Source: Vicinamibacteria bacterium
GTDB lineage: Bacteria > Acidobacteriota > Vicinamibacteria > Vicinamibacterales > UBA2999
DNA length: 28,736 nucleotides
Reading direction: 5' to 3'
Assembly (NCBI GenBank): GCA_025938035.1
Contig: JAICQE010000034.1
Span: 1 to 28,736 of the forward strand
In this document: positions 1-7,266 of the stretch, piece by piece
Layout: each line of letters opens with the position of its first letter
Position numbering within the stretch: position 1 is the stretch's first letter
The notes under the pieces: generated by a model
What the model saw: only the letters and a program-made list of their open reading frames with translations
Told to the model about the DNA's origin: nothing
The model's database searches: none
Position numbers and translations under genes: made by a program

Positions 1-1
1 G

Positions 2-556
2 ATCCCGCCGGCGCCGCGCGGGGTCCCGCAGATCGAGGTGACGTTCGACATCGACGCCAACGGGATCGTCAACGTGTCCGCGAAAGACCTGGGCACGGGC
101 AAGGAACAGAAGATCACCATCACCGCGTCGAGCGGACTGAGCAAGGACGAAGTCGAGCGGATGATGAAGGACGCCGAGTCGCACGCCGAGGAAGACCGCA
201 GGCGCCGCGAGGAGATCGAGGTCCGCAACCGCGCCGACCAGGCGGTCTATGCCGCGGAGAAGATGCTCCAGGACATGGGCGACAAGCTCCCCGCCGCGGA
301 CAAGTCGGCAGTCGAAAGTGCGATCGGCGAGCTCAAGACCGCCGTGAGCTCGAACGACACGTCGGCGATGAACCGGGCCATGGAGCAGTTGACGCAGGCG
401 CAGCACAAGGCGGCGGAGTCGCTCTACAAGCAGACGGGCGCATCGGCCGGGCCCGGATCGGAGGCGGGGGCCGGGCCGGCGGCCGGCCAGACGGCCGGCG
501 ACGCGGCGCCCGGGGACGTCATCGACGCAGAGGTGGTCGAGGACGAAAAGAAATGA
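2..556 (+). CDS. dnaK: Chaperone DnaK (Hsp70), C-terminal part only
   Basis: The reading frame is open from the first full codon of the window and ends at TGA 554-556, leaving about 184 residues. The segment [19 protein letters not shown] followed by [10 protein letters not shown] and [11 protein letters not shown] is the hallmark end of the DnaK substrate-binding beta-sandwich and the start of the helical lid. The lid is charged and helical, and the tail is low-complexity Gly/Ala/Pro ending in the acidic [13 protein letters not shown], typical of bacterial DnaK. The ATPase domain lies upstream of the window. DnaK is the cytosolic ATP-dependent chaperone that works with DnaJ, encoded 58 bp downstream. 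The same operon carries hspR, so heat-shock repression through an operator upstream of dnaK is likely but not visible here. Confidence 0.97.
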   Translation: MPPAPRGVPQIEVTFDIDANGIVNVSAKDLGTGKEQKITITASSGLSKDEVERMMKDAESHAEEDRRRREEIEVRNRADQAVYAAEKMLQDMGDKLPAADKSAVESAIGELKTAVSSNDTSAMNRAMEQLTQAQHKAAESLYKQTGASAGPGSEAGAGPAAGQTAGDAAPGDVIDAEVVEDEKK

Positions 557-562
557 CGAGTT

Positions 563-604
563 GTGATTAGTGATCTGTGATTGGCAATCACGAATCACAG
601 ATCC
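563..604. repeat. GTGATT-type short-period palindromic repeat between dnaK and dnaJ
   Basis: Degenerate 7-nt units (GTGATTA, GTGATCT, GTGATTG, then AATCACG, AATCACA) form an inverted repeat. Perfect 11-bp arms lie at 572-582 and 593-603. An alternative inner pairing uses 577-583 with 585-591, so the transcript could fold two ways. No U-tract follows, so this is not a classical terminator. It might tune expression between dnaK and dnaJ, which is inference only. Confidence 0.75.
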
Positions 605-614
605 AGATTCACCA

Positions 615-1685
615 ATGGATTTGTACATCGTCCTCGGATTGGCGCATGGCGCGACGGAGGCCGAGATCAAGAGGGCCTACCGGCGGCTCGCGCGGCGGTT
701 TCACCCGGACATCAATCCGGGAGACCGCGTTGCCGAGGCGCGGTTCCGCCAGATCCTCGACGCCTATGAAACGCTGATGGACCCGCAGCGCCGATCGCGC
801 TACGACTCGGGCCATGGCGTCGAGCCGCGCGACGATCGGCCGAAGAGCGGCTTCGAAGGGTTCGATTTCTCCGCACGTGGGGCAGACCATTCGGCGACGT
901 TTGGCGATCTGTTCGCGGAGGTATTGAGCCGCCGCGGCGGGCGGAATCCGGCGCCCGAGCGCGGAGCCGATCTCCATCAGGATGCGCACGTGTCCTTCGA
1001 CGACGCGTTCAAGGGGACGGAGCAGACGTTGACGGTGACGCGGCGCGTGACGTGCCGGGTGTGTGCCGGGAGCGGCGCGACGCGGATGAGCGGTGGCGCA
1101 TGTCCGTTGTGCCAGGGAAGCGGTGCCGTACGGACCGTCCGCGGTCACATGGTGTTCACCCGCAGCTGCACATCGTGCAGCGGTTCGGGTGAACAGCGGC
1201 CGCGGTCATGCGATCGCTGCGGTGGCGCCGGGCAGGAGACCCGCGCCGAGGCGATCAGGGTGCAGATTCCCGCCGGCACCGCGGATGGCGAGCGTGTTCA
1301 CGTGCAGGGAAAGGGAAATGCCGGCGTTCGCGGAGGTCAACCGGGCGACCTGTACGTGACGGTGCACGTGGCCCCACATCCGGCCTTCCAGCGCGACGGC
1401 GACGATCTGCACACGGTGGTGCCGATCGCCGTCCACGAAGCCGGCCTGGGAGCACGGGTGGAGATCGAGACGCCGGATGGCGTTGCGCGGCTTCGCGTGC
1501 CTCCGGGGACGCAGTCGGGACAGCGGTTCCGGCTGCGCGAGCGCGGCGCCCCGTCGCGGCTGAACGGCCGCCGCGGGGATCTGGTGGTTGAGGTGCGGCT
1601 GATGCTGCCGAAGCTCCTCGACGAGCGCTCCAAGGAGCTGCTGCGCGAGTTCGGCCGGATCAACAGCGACATGAGGCGGAAGTGA
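615..1685 (+). CDS. dnaJ: Chaperone DnaJ (Hsp40, type I)
   Basis: The 356-aa product is a co-chaperone that stimulates DnaK ATPase and delivers substrates. The J domain spans residues 1-65 with the essential HPD motif at 30-32. Four CxxCxGxG zinc-finger motifs run from Cys147 (CRVC, CPLC, CTSC, CDRC) to about residue 207, followed by the two C-terminal beta domains. The Gly/Phe linker is short and Gly-poor compared with E. coli DnaJ. The frame is open upstream to 570, but ATG 615 is chosen because MDLYIVLG matches the normal DnaJ start and the upstream codons lie in a palindromic repeat. No clear Shine-Dalgarno is seen. The stop TGA (1683-1685) overlaps the start of hspR. No grpE lies between dnaK and dnaJ. 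Confidence 0.95.
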   Translation: MDLYIVLGLAHGATEAEIKRAYRRLARRFHPDINPGDRVAEARFRQILDAYETLMDPQRRSRYDSGHGVEPRDDRPKSGFEGFDFSARGADHSATFGDLFAEVLSRRGGRNPAPERGADLHQDAHVSFDDAFKGTEQTLTVTRRVTCRVCAGSGATRMSGGACPLCQGSGAVRTVRGHMVFTRSCTSCSGSGEQRPRSCDRCGGAGQETRAEAIRVQIPAGTADGERVHVQGKGNAGVRGGQPGDLYVTVHVAPHPAFQRDGDDLHTVVPIAVHEAGLGARVEIETPDGVARLRVPPGTQSGQRFRLRERGAPSRLNGRRGDLVVEVRLMLPKLLDERSKELLREFGRINSDMRRK

Positions 1686-2125
1686 TGGCCAAACGTGCTG
1701 ACCGCGGAAAGGCGTACTACATGATCAGCGCCGTGTCGCAGAAGTACAACATTCATCCGCAGACGCTGCGGCTGTACGAACGCGAGGGGCTGCTGAAACC
1801 GTCGCGAACCGAGGGTAATACCCGGCTGTACTCCGAGGAAGACCTCGAACAGCTGGAGACGATTCTGACGTTGACGCGCGATCTCGGCGTCAATCTCGCC
1901 GGCGTCGAGATCATCCTGAACATGCGCCGCAAGATCGAGCAGATGCAGGGCGAGGTCAACGAGTTCATGGACTACGTCAAGCGGGAGCTTGCGCGCGGCA
2001 TCGACGACTGGGAGACGCGGCTCTCCACCGCGCTCGTCAAGTCGTCTCCGACCGACCTCGTACGGCACACGCCGCCGGCGGAAGGGCAGATACCAGAAGC
2101 GCGCGGCGCGAAGCGCAAGAGCTGA
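1685..2125 (+). CDS. hspR: MerR-family heat-shock repressor HspR
   Basis: The 146-aa protein has an N-terminal MerR winged helix-turn-helix (about residues 12-80) with the family signatures HPQTLRLYEREGLL and NTRLYSEEDL, followed by a coiled-coil helix (about 85-110) and a basic tail. HspR represses dnaK operons in Actinobacteria and other phyla by binding HAIR inverted repeats, with DnaK as co-repressor. Its place as last gene of dnaK-dnaJ-hspR supports autoregulation of this operon. ATG 1685 overlaps the dnaJ stop (TGATG). GTG 1682 is an alternative start in the same frame. AGGCGG about 10 nt upstream can act as ribosome binding site. No HAIR-like site was found inside the window, so the operator is presumably upstream of dnaK. 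Confidence 0.9.
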   Translation: MAKRADRGKAYYMISAVSQKYNIHPQTLRLYEREGLLKPSRTEGNTRLYSEEDLEQLETILTLTRDLGVNLAGVEIILNMRRKIEQMQGEVNEFMDYVKRELARGIDDWETRLSTALVKSSPTDLVRHTPPAEGQIPEARGAKRKS

Positions 2126-2140
2126 GCGCGCTCGCGGGAG

Positions 2141-2225
2141 TGCAAAATTCAAAATGCAAAATGCAAAATGCAAAAGAGCGCGCACGCATTTCGCGTTTGC
2201 ATTTTGCATTTTGAATTCTGCATTT
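2141..2225. repeat. TGCAAAA heptad palindromic repeat
   Basis: This AT-rich block contrasts sharply with its GC-rich surroundings. The left side consists of tandem 7-nt units (AAAATGC repeated from about 2151). The right side is their reverse complement. Perfect 21-bp arms lie at 2147-2167 and 2196-2216, with a GC-rich spacer between them. The block separates hspR from the following ATPase gene. It is related in architecture, and partly in sequence (GAATTCTGCATT), to the repeat at 3105-3166. Confidence 0.85.
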
Positions 2226-2243
2226 CAGCGTTAGTATCGTTCC

Positions 2244-3104
2244 GTGGCTTGCGAGATCTGTGACGACACGACCTGGAAAACCGTCACAGTCGATGGCATC
2301 TCCCGTGTCACCCGCTGCGACTGCGTCCGCGGGTCCGCGTCGGCACGGCTGCTGGCGGACGCGCGAATTCCACGCCGGTACCAGCACTGCGACTTCACCA
2401 ACTACACCGCCTACAACGAGCAGCTGACCAAAGCGCTTCAGCACGCGACGCGGCTTGCCGAAAGCTTTCCGGTCACGGACAAGGGGCTGTTCTTCCAGGG
2501 ACCGCCCGGCGTCGGCAAGACGCACCTTGCCGTGGCCGTGCTGCGGCGGGTGATCATGACCCGCGGTGCGCGCGGCCTGTTCTACGACACGCGCGACCTG
2601 CTGCGGGTGATTCGCAGCACCTACGATCCGGTGAACCGCACCGCCGAGATGGACGTCCTGCGGCCGGTCATCGAGTGCGACCTCCTGGTGCTCGACGACC
2701 TTGGCGCGGAAAAATCGTCCGAATGGGTGGAGGAAACGCTCAACCTGATCGTGAACTCCCGCTACAGCGAGCGCAGGACGACGATCTTCACCTCGAACTA
2801 CGACGACAACCCCGACAATACCGATCCCGACTCGCTGCTGTTCCGCATCGGCTTCCGCATGCGGTCGCGGCTGCACGAGATGTGCGAATTCCTGTATCTG
2901 GATGGCGGCGACTATCGCGAATTGCCGCCCAACGGCGGGGTGGACGACCTCGTCGCCCTGTGGAAAACGCGCAATAAGGCCTCCCGCAAGCCGTCGCTGC
3001 CGGCGCGAACCGGCGGACAAGTCCGTGCCCAGGCCCGCGCGGGCGAGCGCGGAGACGGGAAGGCCGATCTGAAGTGGAGCGGGGGGCGGGCTGGATCGCA
3101 GTAA
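2244..3104 (+). CDS. DnaC/DnaI/IstB-like AAA+ ATPase
   Basis: The 286-aa product resembles replicative helicase loaders (DnaC, DnaI) and the IstB ATPase. The N-terminus carries four cysteines (C3, C6, C25, C27), the zinc-binding arrangement of DnaI/DnaC-type proteins. The Walker A motif GPPGVGKT lies at 86-93. The Walker B motif is LLVLDDLGAEK, with the acidic pair at 151-152. A sensor-1-like segment TIFTSNY and an arginine-rich region (FRIGFRMRSRL) follow. The C-terminal 40 residues are basic and low-complexity. The start is GTG 2244, which gives the CxxC motif right at the N-terminus. No transposase lies next to it, so IstB is unlikely. A DnaI-like helicase loader is the best guess, but its partner is not in the window. 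Confidence 0.8.
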   Translation: MACEICDDTTWKTVTVDGISRVTRCDCVRGSASARLLADARIPRRYQHCDFTNYTAYNEQLTKALQHATRLAESFPVTDKGLFFQGPPGVGKTHLAVAVLRRVIMTRGARGLFYDTRDLLRVIRSTYDPVNRTAEMDVLRPVIECDLLVLDDLGAEKSSEWVEETLNLIVNSRYSERRTTIFTSNYDDNPDNTDPDSLLFRIGFRMRSRLHEMCEFLYLDGGDYRELPPNGGVDDLVALWKTRNKASRKPSLPARTGGQVRAQARAGERGDGKADLKWSGGRAGSQ

Positions 3105-3166
3105 TGCAGAATGGTGAATGCAGAATGCAGGCTTTGCCTGAATTCTGAATTCTGCATTCTGAATTC
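3105..3166. repeat. GAATTCT heptad palindromic repeat upstream of the hemW-like gene
   Basis: The block fills the whole gap between the ATPase stop (3104) and the next ATG (3167). Left-hand units of the TGCAGAA/TGAATGC type face right-hand units GAATTCT, GAATTCT, GCATTCT, GAATTC. CAGAATGCAGG pairs with CCTGAATTCTG across CTTTG with one mismatch. The repeat ends directly at the start codon, so the downstream gene has no ordinary Shine-Dalgarno. Confidence 0.8.
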
Positions 3167-4309
3167 ATGCCACTAGGCCTCTACATCCACGTCCCCTTCT
3201 GCTCCGCGATCTGCAACTACTGCACGTTCAACCGCGGCCTCTTCGACCCCGCGTTGAAGACCGAATACGTCGCCGCCGTGTTGAAGGAAATCGAGCGCGC
3301 CGGCGACTCGGGCACGGCCGCGGCCGACACCATCTTCTTTGGCGGCGGCACGCCCTCGCTGCTCGAGCCGGAGGAAATCGGGGCGATCGTCGACGCGTGC
3401 CGGCACGCCTTCGTCCTTTCCGACGATCCGGAAGTCACGCTCGAGGCCAATCCCGAAAGCGTCACGGCCGAGCGACTGACGGGATTCCGGGCGGCTGGAA
3501 TCAATCGACTGAGCTTCGGTGTCCAATCCTTCAGCGACGCCGAGCTGCAGCGGTTGAGCAGGCTGCACTCGGCCGGCCGCGCCCGCGACGCGTTCCGACT
3601 GGCGCGCGCCGCAGGGTTCGACAACGTGTCGATCGATCTCATGATGTGGCTGCCGCTGCAGTCGATTGCCGAATGGCTCGCGTCGGTCGACTCGCTCATC
3701 GAACTCGGCCCCGAGCATGCGTCGCTGTATTTGCTGGAGATTTACCCCAACTCGCCGTTGCGGGATGCGATGGCGAAATCGAAGTGGACCGTGGCCGCCG
3801 ACGATGATGCGGCCGAGATGTACCTGCTGGCAATGGAACGCCTCGATGCGGCGGGTTACCAGCAATACGAAATCTCCAATGTGGCGCGAAATGGCCGCGT
3901 TTCGCGGCACAACCTCAAATACTGGACCGATGGCGAGTGGGTCGGCTTCGGTCCGGGTGCCCATTCCACCCGAGGGGGGGTCCGCTGGCGGAATGTGTCG
4001 GCCACGCACGACTACATCGGCGCGGTCCACAGCGGTGGACAGCTCATCGCCGAGCGGCGAATCCTGTCGCGACAGGATGGTATTGAGGAGGCGCTGTTTA
4101 CTAGGCTGCGGCTGACTGAAGGGATTGATCTCGACTTGGTAAGATCACGATACGGGCTGGATCTGTGGCGGCAGTATGGCGGGGAGCTGGAGCGGTTCGT
4201 CGATGCGGGGTTCTTGATCTATGATCACCGCCGCCTGAAATTAAGCAGGGCAGGAATGCTTCTTGCCAACGAAATAATGACCGTATTTCTGGGTTCCCAC
4301 GTACGGTAG
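3167..4309 (+). CDS. hemW: HemW-like radical SAM protein (HemN/coproporphyrinogen oxidase family)
   Basis: The 380-aa protein starts LYIHVPFC and has the radical-SAM cluster motif CxxxCxxC at Cys12, Cys16 and Cys19, then FFGGGTPSLL (SAM-binding GGGTPS) and the family segment RLSFGVQSF. GFGPGAHS near the C-terminus and the HemN C-terminal domain complete the match. HemW proteins are haem chaperones and are often mis-annotated as oxygen-independent coproporphyrinogen III oxidases. The family's usual DLMFGLPGQT reads DLMMWLPLQS here, so the protein is a divergent member. The usual Asp after the third Cys is Thr. The ATG directly follows a palindromic repeat and lacks a visible ribosome binding site, but MPLGLYIHVPFC is the normal start of the family. 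Confidence 0.85.
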   Translation: MPLGLYIHVPFCSAICNYCTFNRGLFDPALKTEYVAAVLKEIERAGDSGTAAADTIFFGGGTPSLLEPEEIGAIVDACRHAFVLSDDPEVTLEANPESVTAERLTGFRAAGINRLSFGVQSFSDAELQRLSRLHSAGRARDAFRLARAAGFDNVSIDLMMWLPLQSIAEWLASVDSLIELGPEHASLYLLEIYPNSPLRDAMAKSKWTVAADDDAAEMYLLAMERLDAAGYQQYEISNVARNGRVSRHNLKYWTDGEWVGFGPGAHSTRGGVRWRNVSATHDYIGAVHSGGQLIAERRILSRQDGIEEALFTRLRLTEGIDLDLVRSRYGLDLWRQYGGELERFVDAGFLIYDHRRLKLSRAGMLLANEIMTVFLGSHVR

Positions 4310-4340
4310 GATACCCGCGCTTTTCCGAGGAGAAATGCAC

Positions 4341-4853
4341 ATGCGACGACTTTCGGGAATGGTAGTGGCTGGCGCGATGCTGGTTCTGCCGGCCTTTGCG
4401 CTGAACGGCTACGCGCAGGAGGCCGCGGCGCAGCCGGCGGCCGCCGCACCTCAGAAGACGACGTATAACGCTGATACCGTCATCGTGATGTACGCCGTGA
4501 ACCCGGGGAAGGATGCCGAATACGAGCAGGTAATCGCCAAGCTGAGAGAGGCGCTCGGCAAGTCCACCGCTCCCGAGGCGAAGCAGCAGCTGTCCGGCTG
4601 GCAGGTTGTCAAAAGCCAGAAGTCGCTGACAAATGACACCAGCAGCACGTACATCCACATCATCAGCCCGGTGGTGAAGAACGCCGACTACTCGATCGTC
4701 AACATCGTCTATGCGGTGTCCACAGACGACGAGAAGCGTGCGTTTTACGACCTCTATAAGGGCGCGCTGAAGGGCGCGCTGTCGCAGATCACGGCCAACA
4801 ACCCGGTCGGCGCGCCGGCAGCACCGGCCGCGGCCGCGGGTGGCGCCCAGTAG
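4341..4853 (+). CDS. Secreted protein of unknown function, paralogue A
   Basis: The 170-aa product has a clear signal peptide (MRRLSGMVVAGAMLVLPAF..., likely cut near GYAQ-E), an Ala/Pro-rich linker, a compact domain of about 100 residues and an Ala/Pro/Gly tail. Its core pattern (a beta strand VIVMYAVNPG, a helix with KLREALGKST, then QLSGWQVVKS) recurs in the next gene, so the two are tandem paralogues. The shape recalls dimeric alpha/beta-barrel-like ligand-binding domains, but no family was recognised. ATG 4341 is chosen over in-frame ATG 4335 because the strong Shine-Dalgarno GAGGAGA (4327-4333) sits 7 nt before 4341 but only 1 nt before 4335. An intrinsic terminator follows. Confidence 0.8.
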   Translation: MRRLSGMVVAGAMLVLPAFALNGYAQEAAAQPAAAAPQKTTYNADTVIVMYAVNPGKDAEYEQVIAKLREALGKSTAPEAKQQLSGWQVVKSQKSLTNDTSSTYIHIISPVVKNADYSIVNIVYAVSTDDEKRAFYDLYKGALKGALSQITANNPVGAPAAPAAAAGGAQ

Positions 4854-4875
4854 ACTCGCCGCGTCGTACAGGTCG

Positions 4876-4911
4876 AGCCACGAGCGGCCATCGGACGCTC
4901 GTGGCTTTTTT
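4876..4911 (+). terminator. Rho-independent terminator after paralogue A
   Basis: Perfect 11-bp arms AGCCACGAGCG (4876-4886) and CGCTCGTGGCT (4896-4906) enclose a 9-nt loop and are followed by six Ts (4906-4911). It is the clearest intrinsic terminator in the window. It lies only about 20 nt upstream of the start of the second paralogue. Confidence 0.93.
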
Positions 4912-4930
4912 ATTGGGTTCGGAGACTGAC

Positions 4931-5584
4931 GTGATCGATATTAGCCGGGCAGGCGCCGCCCTCATGCTTGCGATGAGTCTGGGCGCTGGACCAGCCGCGC
5001 AACAGGCCTCTCCACCCGCCCCTCAACCGGGCGCTCCGGCGCCGCCGCCGGCATCCGTCCCGGCGCCGGAACCCGTTCCTGGAACAGTGACATGTCCCGC
5101 ACCCCCGCCCCCGGCGCGCCTGCCGGAGCGAATGTTCAACGCCCCCGTCGGCGTGCTGATCCAGCCGGTACAGGCAACGAAGGTTGAGGACTTCGAGAAG
5201 TTTCTCGGCTATGTCCGCGAGGCAATTGCGGCCAGCACGGACAAAACCGTCCGGGAGCAGGCGAAGGGCTGGAAATTCCTCAAGATGGCTGAGGTCGGGC
5301 CCAACAAGGACGTGCTCTTCTGGTTCGTGCTCGACCCCGCCGTTCCGTGTGTGGACTACGCCTTCGGCCCCATTCTCGCGGCCGCTATCCCCGACGCCGC
5401 GAAATTGAAGGAGGTCTGGGCGCTCTTCACGGGATCGGTAAGGGGCGGCCCGACGCTCGCGAATCTCGTGGCGGTGGAGCCGCCGGCAGAATCCAGTGGG
5501 GGGGCATCGACTCCGTCGGCGGCGCCGAAGCCGGTGATCCCGGCTCCACCGCTCGATGCGAAGCCGGTCCAACCGCCGAAGTAG
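4931..5584 (+). CDS. Secreted protein of unknown function, paralogue B
   Basis: The 217-aa product has an N-terminal signal-like segment (ISRAGAALMLAMSLGAGPAAQ), a long Pro/Ala-rich linker (to about residue 75), a compact domain matching paralogue A (GVLIQPVQ..., YVREAIAAST, QAKGWKFLKM, a CVDYAFGPIL segment), and a second Pro/Ala tail. GTG 4931 is chosen because GGAG (4921-4924) sits six bases upstream. The frame extends to 4901, but that would place the start inside the terminator stem. ATG 4963 is another possibility. It has three cysteines (two close to the domain, one CxxY) absent from paralogue A. Its expression must come from readthrough or a promoter overlapping the end of paralogue A. 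Function unknown. Confidence 0.75.
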   Translation: MIDISRAGAALMLAMSLGAGPAAQQASPPAPQPGAPAPPPASVPAPEPVPGTVTCPAPPPPARLPERMFNAPVGVLIQPVQATKVEDFEKFLGYVREAIAASTDKTVREQAKGWKFLKMAEVGPNKDVLFWFVLDPAVPCVDYAFGPILAAAIPDAAKLKEVWALFTGSVRGGPTLANLVAVEPPAESSGGASTPSAAPKPVIPAPPLDAKPVQPPK

Positions 5585-5599
5585 GGAAGAAGGCGGCTA

Positions 5600-6085
5600 T
5601 CAGAACGCGACGTGAAATCCGGTGTACACCCGATGCACGTTGCTGTGTAACGGCTCACCGCGCAGCTTCAGGACGCGGTAATCGAGGCGAACCATCACCG
5701 GCCCGAAAATCCGCCGCTTCACGCCGACGCCGCTATGGAACGCCCACGCCGTTTCCTGGTGCGCGTCCAGGGTTTCGCGGTACACGCCGGTCCCCACCAA
5801 TCCGTACGGCTGAAATCCGGCAACCGGAAACGGCGTCTGCAGCAGCAGATTGCCGAGGAAGGTTCGCAGGCCCGGCGTCGGTCCGTCTTCGTCGTCGAGA
5901 TCCTCGCCGTTGTTCGCATATTCGAATTCCGTGGCGATCATCCCGCCGCCGCCAACGGCGAACCCTTTCGCCGCCCGGCTGGACGGGGTCCGGTTCGACC
6001 CGATGATGAAGGTGAAATCGGCATACGCCGGGGCCGTGAAGCCCAGGAGCAGGACCGTGACGAGAAGCGGTCGGACCAGGTGCAT
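5600..6085 (-). CDS. Small outer-membrane beta-barrel protein
   Basis: The 161-aa product begins MHLVRPLLVTVLLLGFTAPAYA, a textbook signal peptide with AYA cleavage, and continues as alternating hydrophobic/polar strands rich in Gly and aromatics (FTFIIGSNRT, GGGGMIATEFEY, FQPYGLVGTGVYR, AWAFHSGVGVKRRI, VMVRLDYRVLKL, HRVYTGFHVAF). It ends in Phe, as outer-membrane barrels recognised by BamA usually do. It resembles the OmpA-like/porin-family eight-strand barrels. The frame stays open to 6142, but ATG 6085 is chosen because it begins the signal peptide. It converges on paralogue B with a 15-bp gap and diverges from the acyl-CoA dehydrogenase gene. The specific role is unknown. Confidence 0.8.
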   Translation of the reverse strand: MHLVRPLLVTVLLLGFTAPAYADFTFIIGSNRTPSSRAAKGFAVGGGGMIATEFEYANNGEDLDDEDGPTPGLRTFLGNLLLQTPFPVAGFQPYGLVGTGVYRETLDAHQETAWAFHSGVGVKRRIFGPVMVRLDYRVLKLRGEPLHSNVHRVYTGFHVAF

Positions 6086-6123
6086 GCGTAATGGTACGAT
6101 CGTCGACAAGGCGCGGGACCTCC

Positions 6124-7266
6124 TTGAACCTATCTCTTTCATCGGATCAGGAACTGCTTCGCAGCAGCGTCCGGGAGTTCGCGGAGACGGAACTGCGCCC
6201 CCACGTCATGGAATGGGACGAGGCGCAGCAGTTTCCGCGGGAACTGCTGGCCAAGTGCGCGGCCCTGGGGTTGATGGGGATCCAGTTCCCCGAGGAATAC
6301 GGCGGGGCGGGGATGTCTTCGGTCGATTACTGCCTGTGCATCGAGGAGCTGGCGCGTGTCGACCCGTCCGTCTGCCTCTCCATCGCCGCGCACAACGGCC
6401 TCGGCGCGTCGCACATCTTCATGTTCGGCACGGAAGAACAGCGGAGGACGTATCTGGTTCCGCTGGCGACGGGCGACAAGCTCGCGGCCTGGGGGCTGAC
6501 CGAGTCGTCGTCCGGCAGCGACGCCGCGGCAATGCGCACGACTGCCGTTCGTGACGGCGCGCACTGGGTCATCAACGGGTCGAAGCAGTTCATCACGCAT
6601 GGCCGGACCGGCGACATCCTCGTCGTGACGGCCGTCACCAATCGCGCCAAGGGCAACCGCGGCATCTCCGCCTTCATCGTCGAGCAGGGCACTCCAGGGT
6701 TCCGGCCGGGCAAGAAGGAAAACAAGCTGGGGATGCGCGCAAGCGAGACGAGCGAGCTGATCTTCGAGCATTGCCGCGTCCCCGCCGGTCAGTTGCTCGG
6801 CGCGGAAGGACAGGGGTTCATCAACGCCCTCCAGGTGCTGGATGCCGGCCGCATCGGCATCGCCGCGCTCGCCGTCGGGCTCGCACAGGGTGCGTACGAC
6901 GCCGCGCGATCGTATGCGTTCGAACGCGAACAGTTCGGACAACCGATCGGAACGTTTCAGAGCATCCGCGCCAAGCTGGTGGACAACGCGGTGCGTATCG
7001 AGGCCGCGCGGCTGATGACGTATCGCGCCGCCGCCATGAAGGATGCCGGCGAGCGCACCACGCTCGAGGCGGCGATGGCGAAGCTGTATTCGAGCGAAAT
7101 CGCGGTGCGCGCTGCCGAGGACGGCGTCCAGATTCATGGCGGCTACGGCTTCATCAAGGACTATCCGGCGGAGAAATATTTCCGCGACGTGAAGCTCACG
7201 ACCATCGGCGAGGGAACGAGCGAGATTCAGCGGCTCGTCATCGCGCGGCAGCTGCTTGCCTCCTAG
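6124..7266 (+). CDS. Acyl-CoA dehydrogenase (short/branched-chain type)
   Basis: The roughly 380-aa flavoprotein performs alpha,beta-dehydrogenation of acyl-CoA esters. The family architecture is complete: an N-terminal helical domain (QELLRSSVREFAE), the FAD-binding middle segment AAWGLTESSSGSDAAAM, a beta domain, and the C-terminal helical domain with REQFGQPIGTFQSI and IHGGYGFIKDYPAEKYFRD. The catalytic glutamate is Glu363 in IGEGTSEIQ, the short-chain/butyryl-type position. Start: TTG 6124 gives the family-typical N-terminus and leaves 38 bp to the divergent barrel gene. ATG 6091 in the same frame would add 11 residues and leave only 5 bp. Its stop overlaps the next gene, a MeaB GTPase, pointing to branched-chain amino acid or propionyl-CoA catabolism. 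Confidence 0.92.
   Translation: MNLSLSSDQELLRSSVREFAETELRPHVMEWDEAQQFPRELLAKCAALGLMGIQFPEEYGGAGMSSVDYCLCIEELARVDPSVCLSIAAHNGLGASHIFMFGTEEQRRTYLVPLATGDKLAAWGLTESSSGSDAAAMRTTAVRDGAHWVINGSKQFITHGRTGDILVVTAVTNRAKGNRGISAFIVEQGTPGFRPGKKENKLGMRASETSELIFEHCRVPAGQLLGAEGQGFINALQVLDAGRIGIAALAVGLAQGAYDAARSYAFEREQFGQPIGTFQSIRAKLVDNAVRIEAARLMTYRAAAMKDAGERTTLEAAMAKLYSSEIAVRAAEDGVQIHGGYGFIKDYPAEKYFRDVKLTTIGEGTSEIQRLVIARQLLAS

Noticed and set aside
2141..2225. CRISPR array
   Set aside because: The units are only about 7 nt, there are no spacers of constant length, and no cas genes are present.
4901..4930. Upstream GTG start for the second secreted paralogue
   Set aside because: It would begin inside the terminator stem and U-tract and has no ribosome binding site; GTG 4931 follows GGAG.
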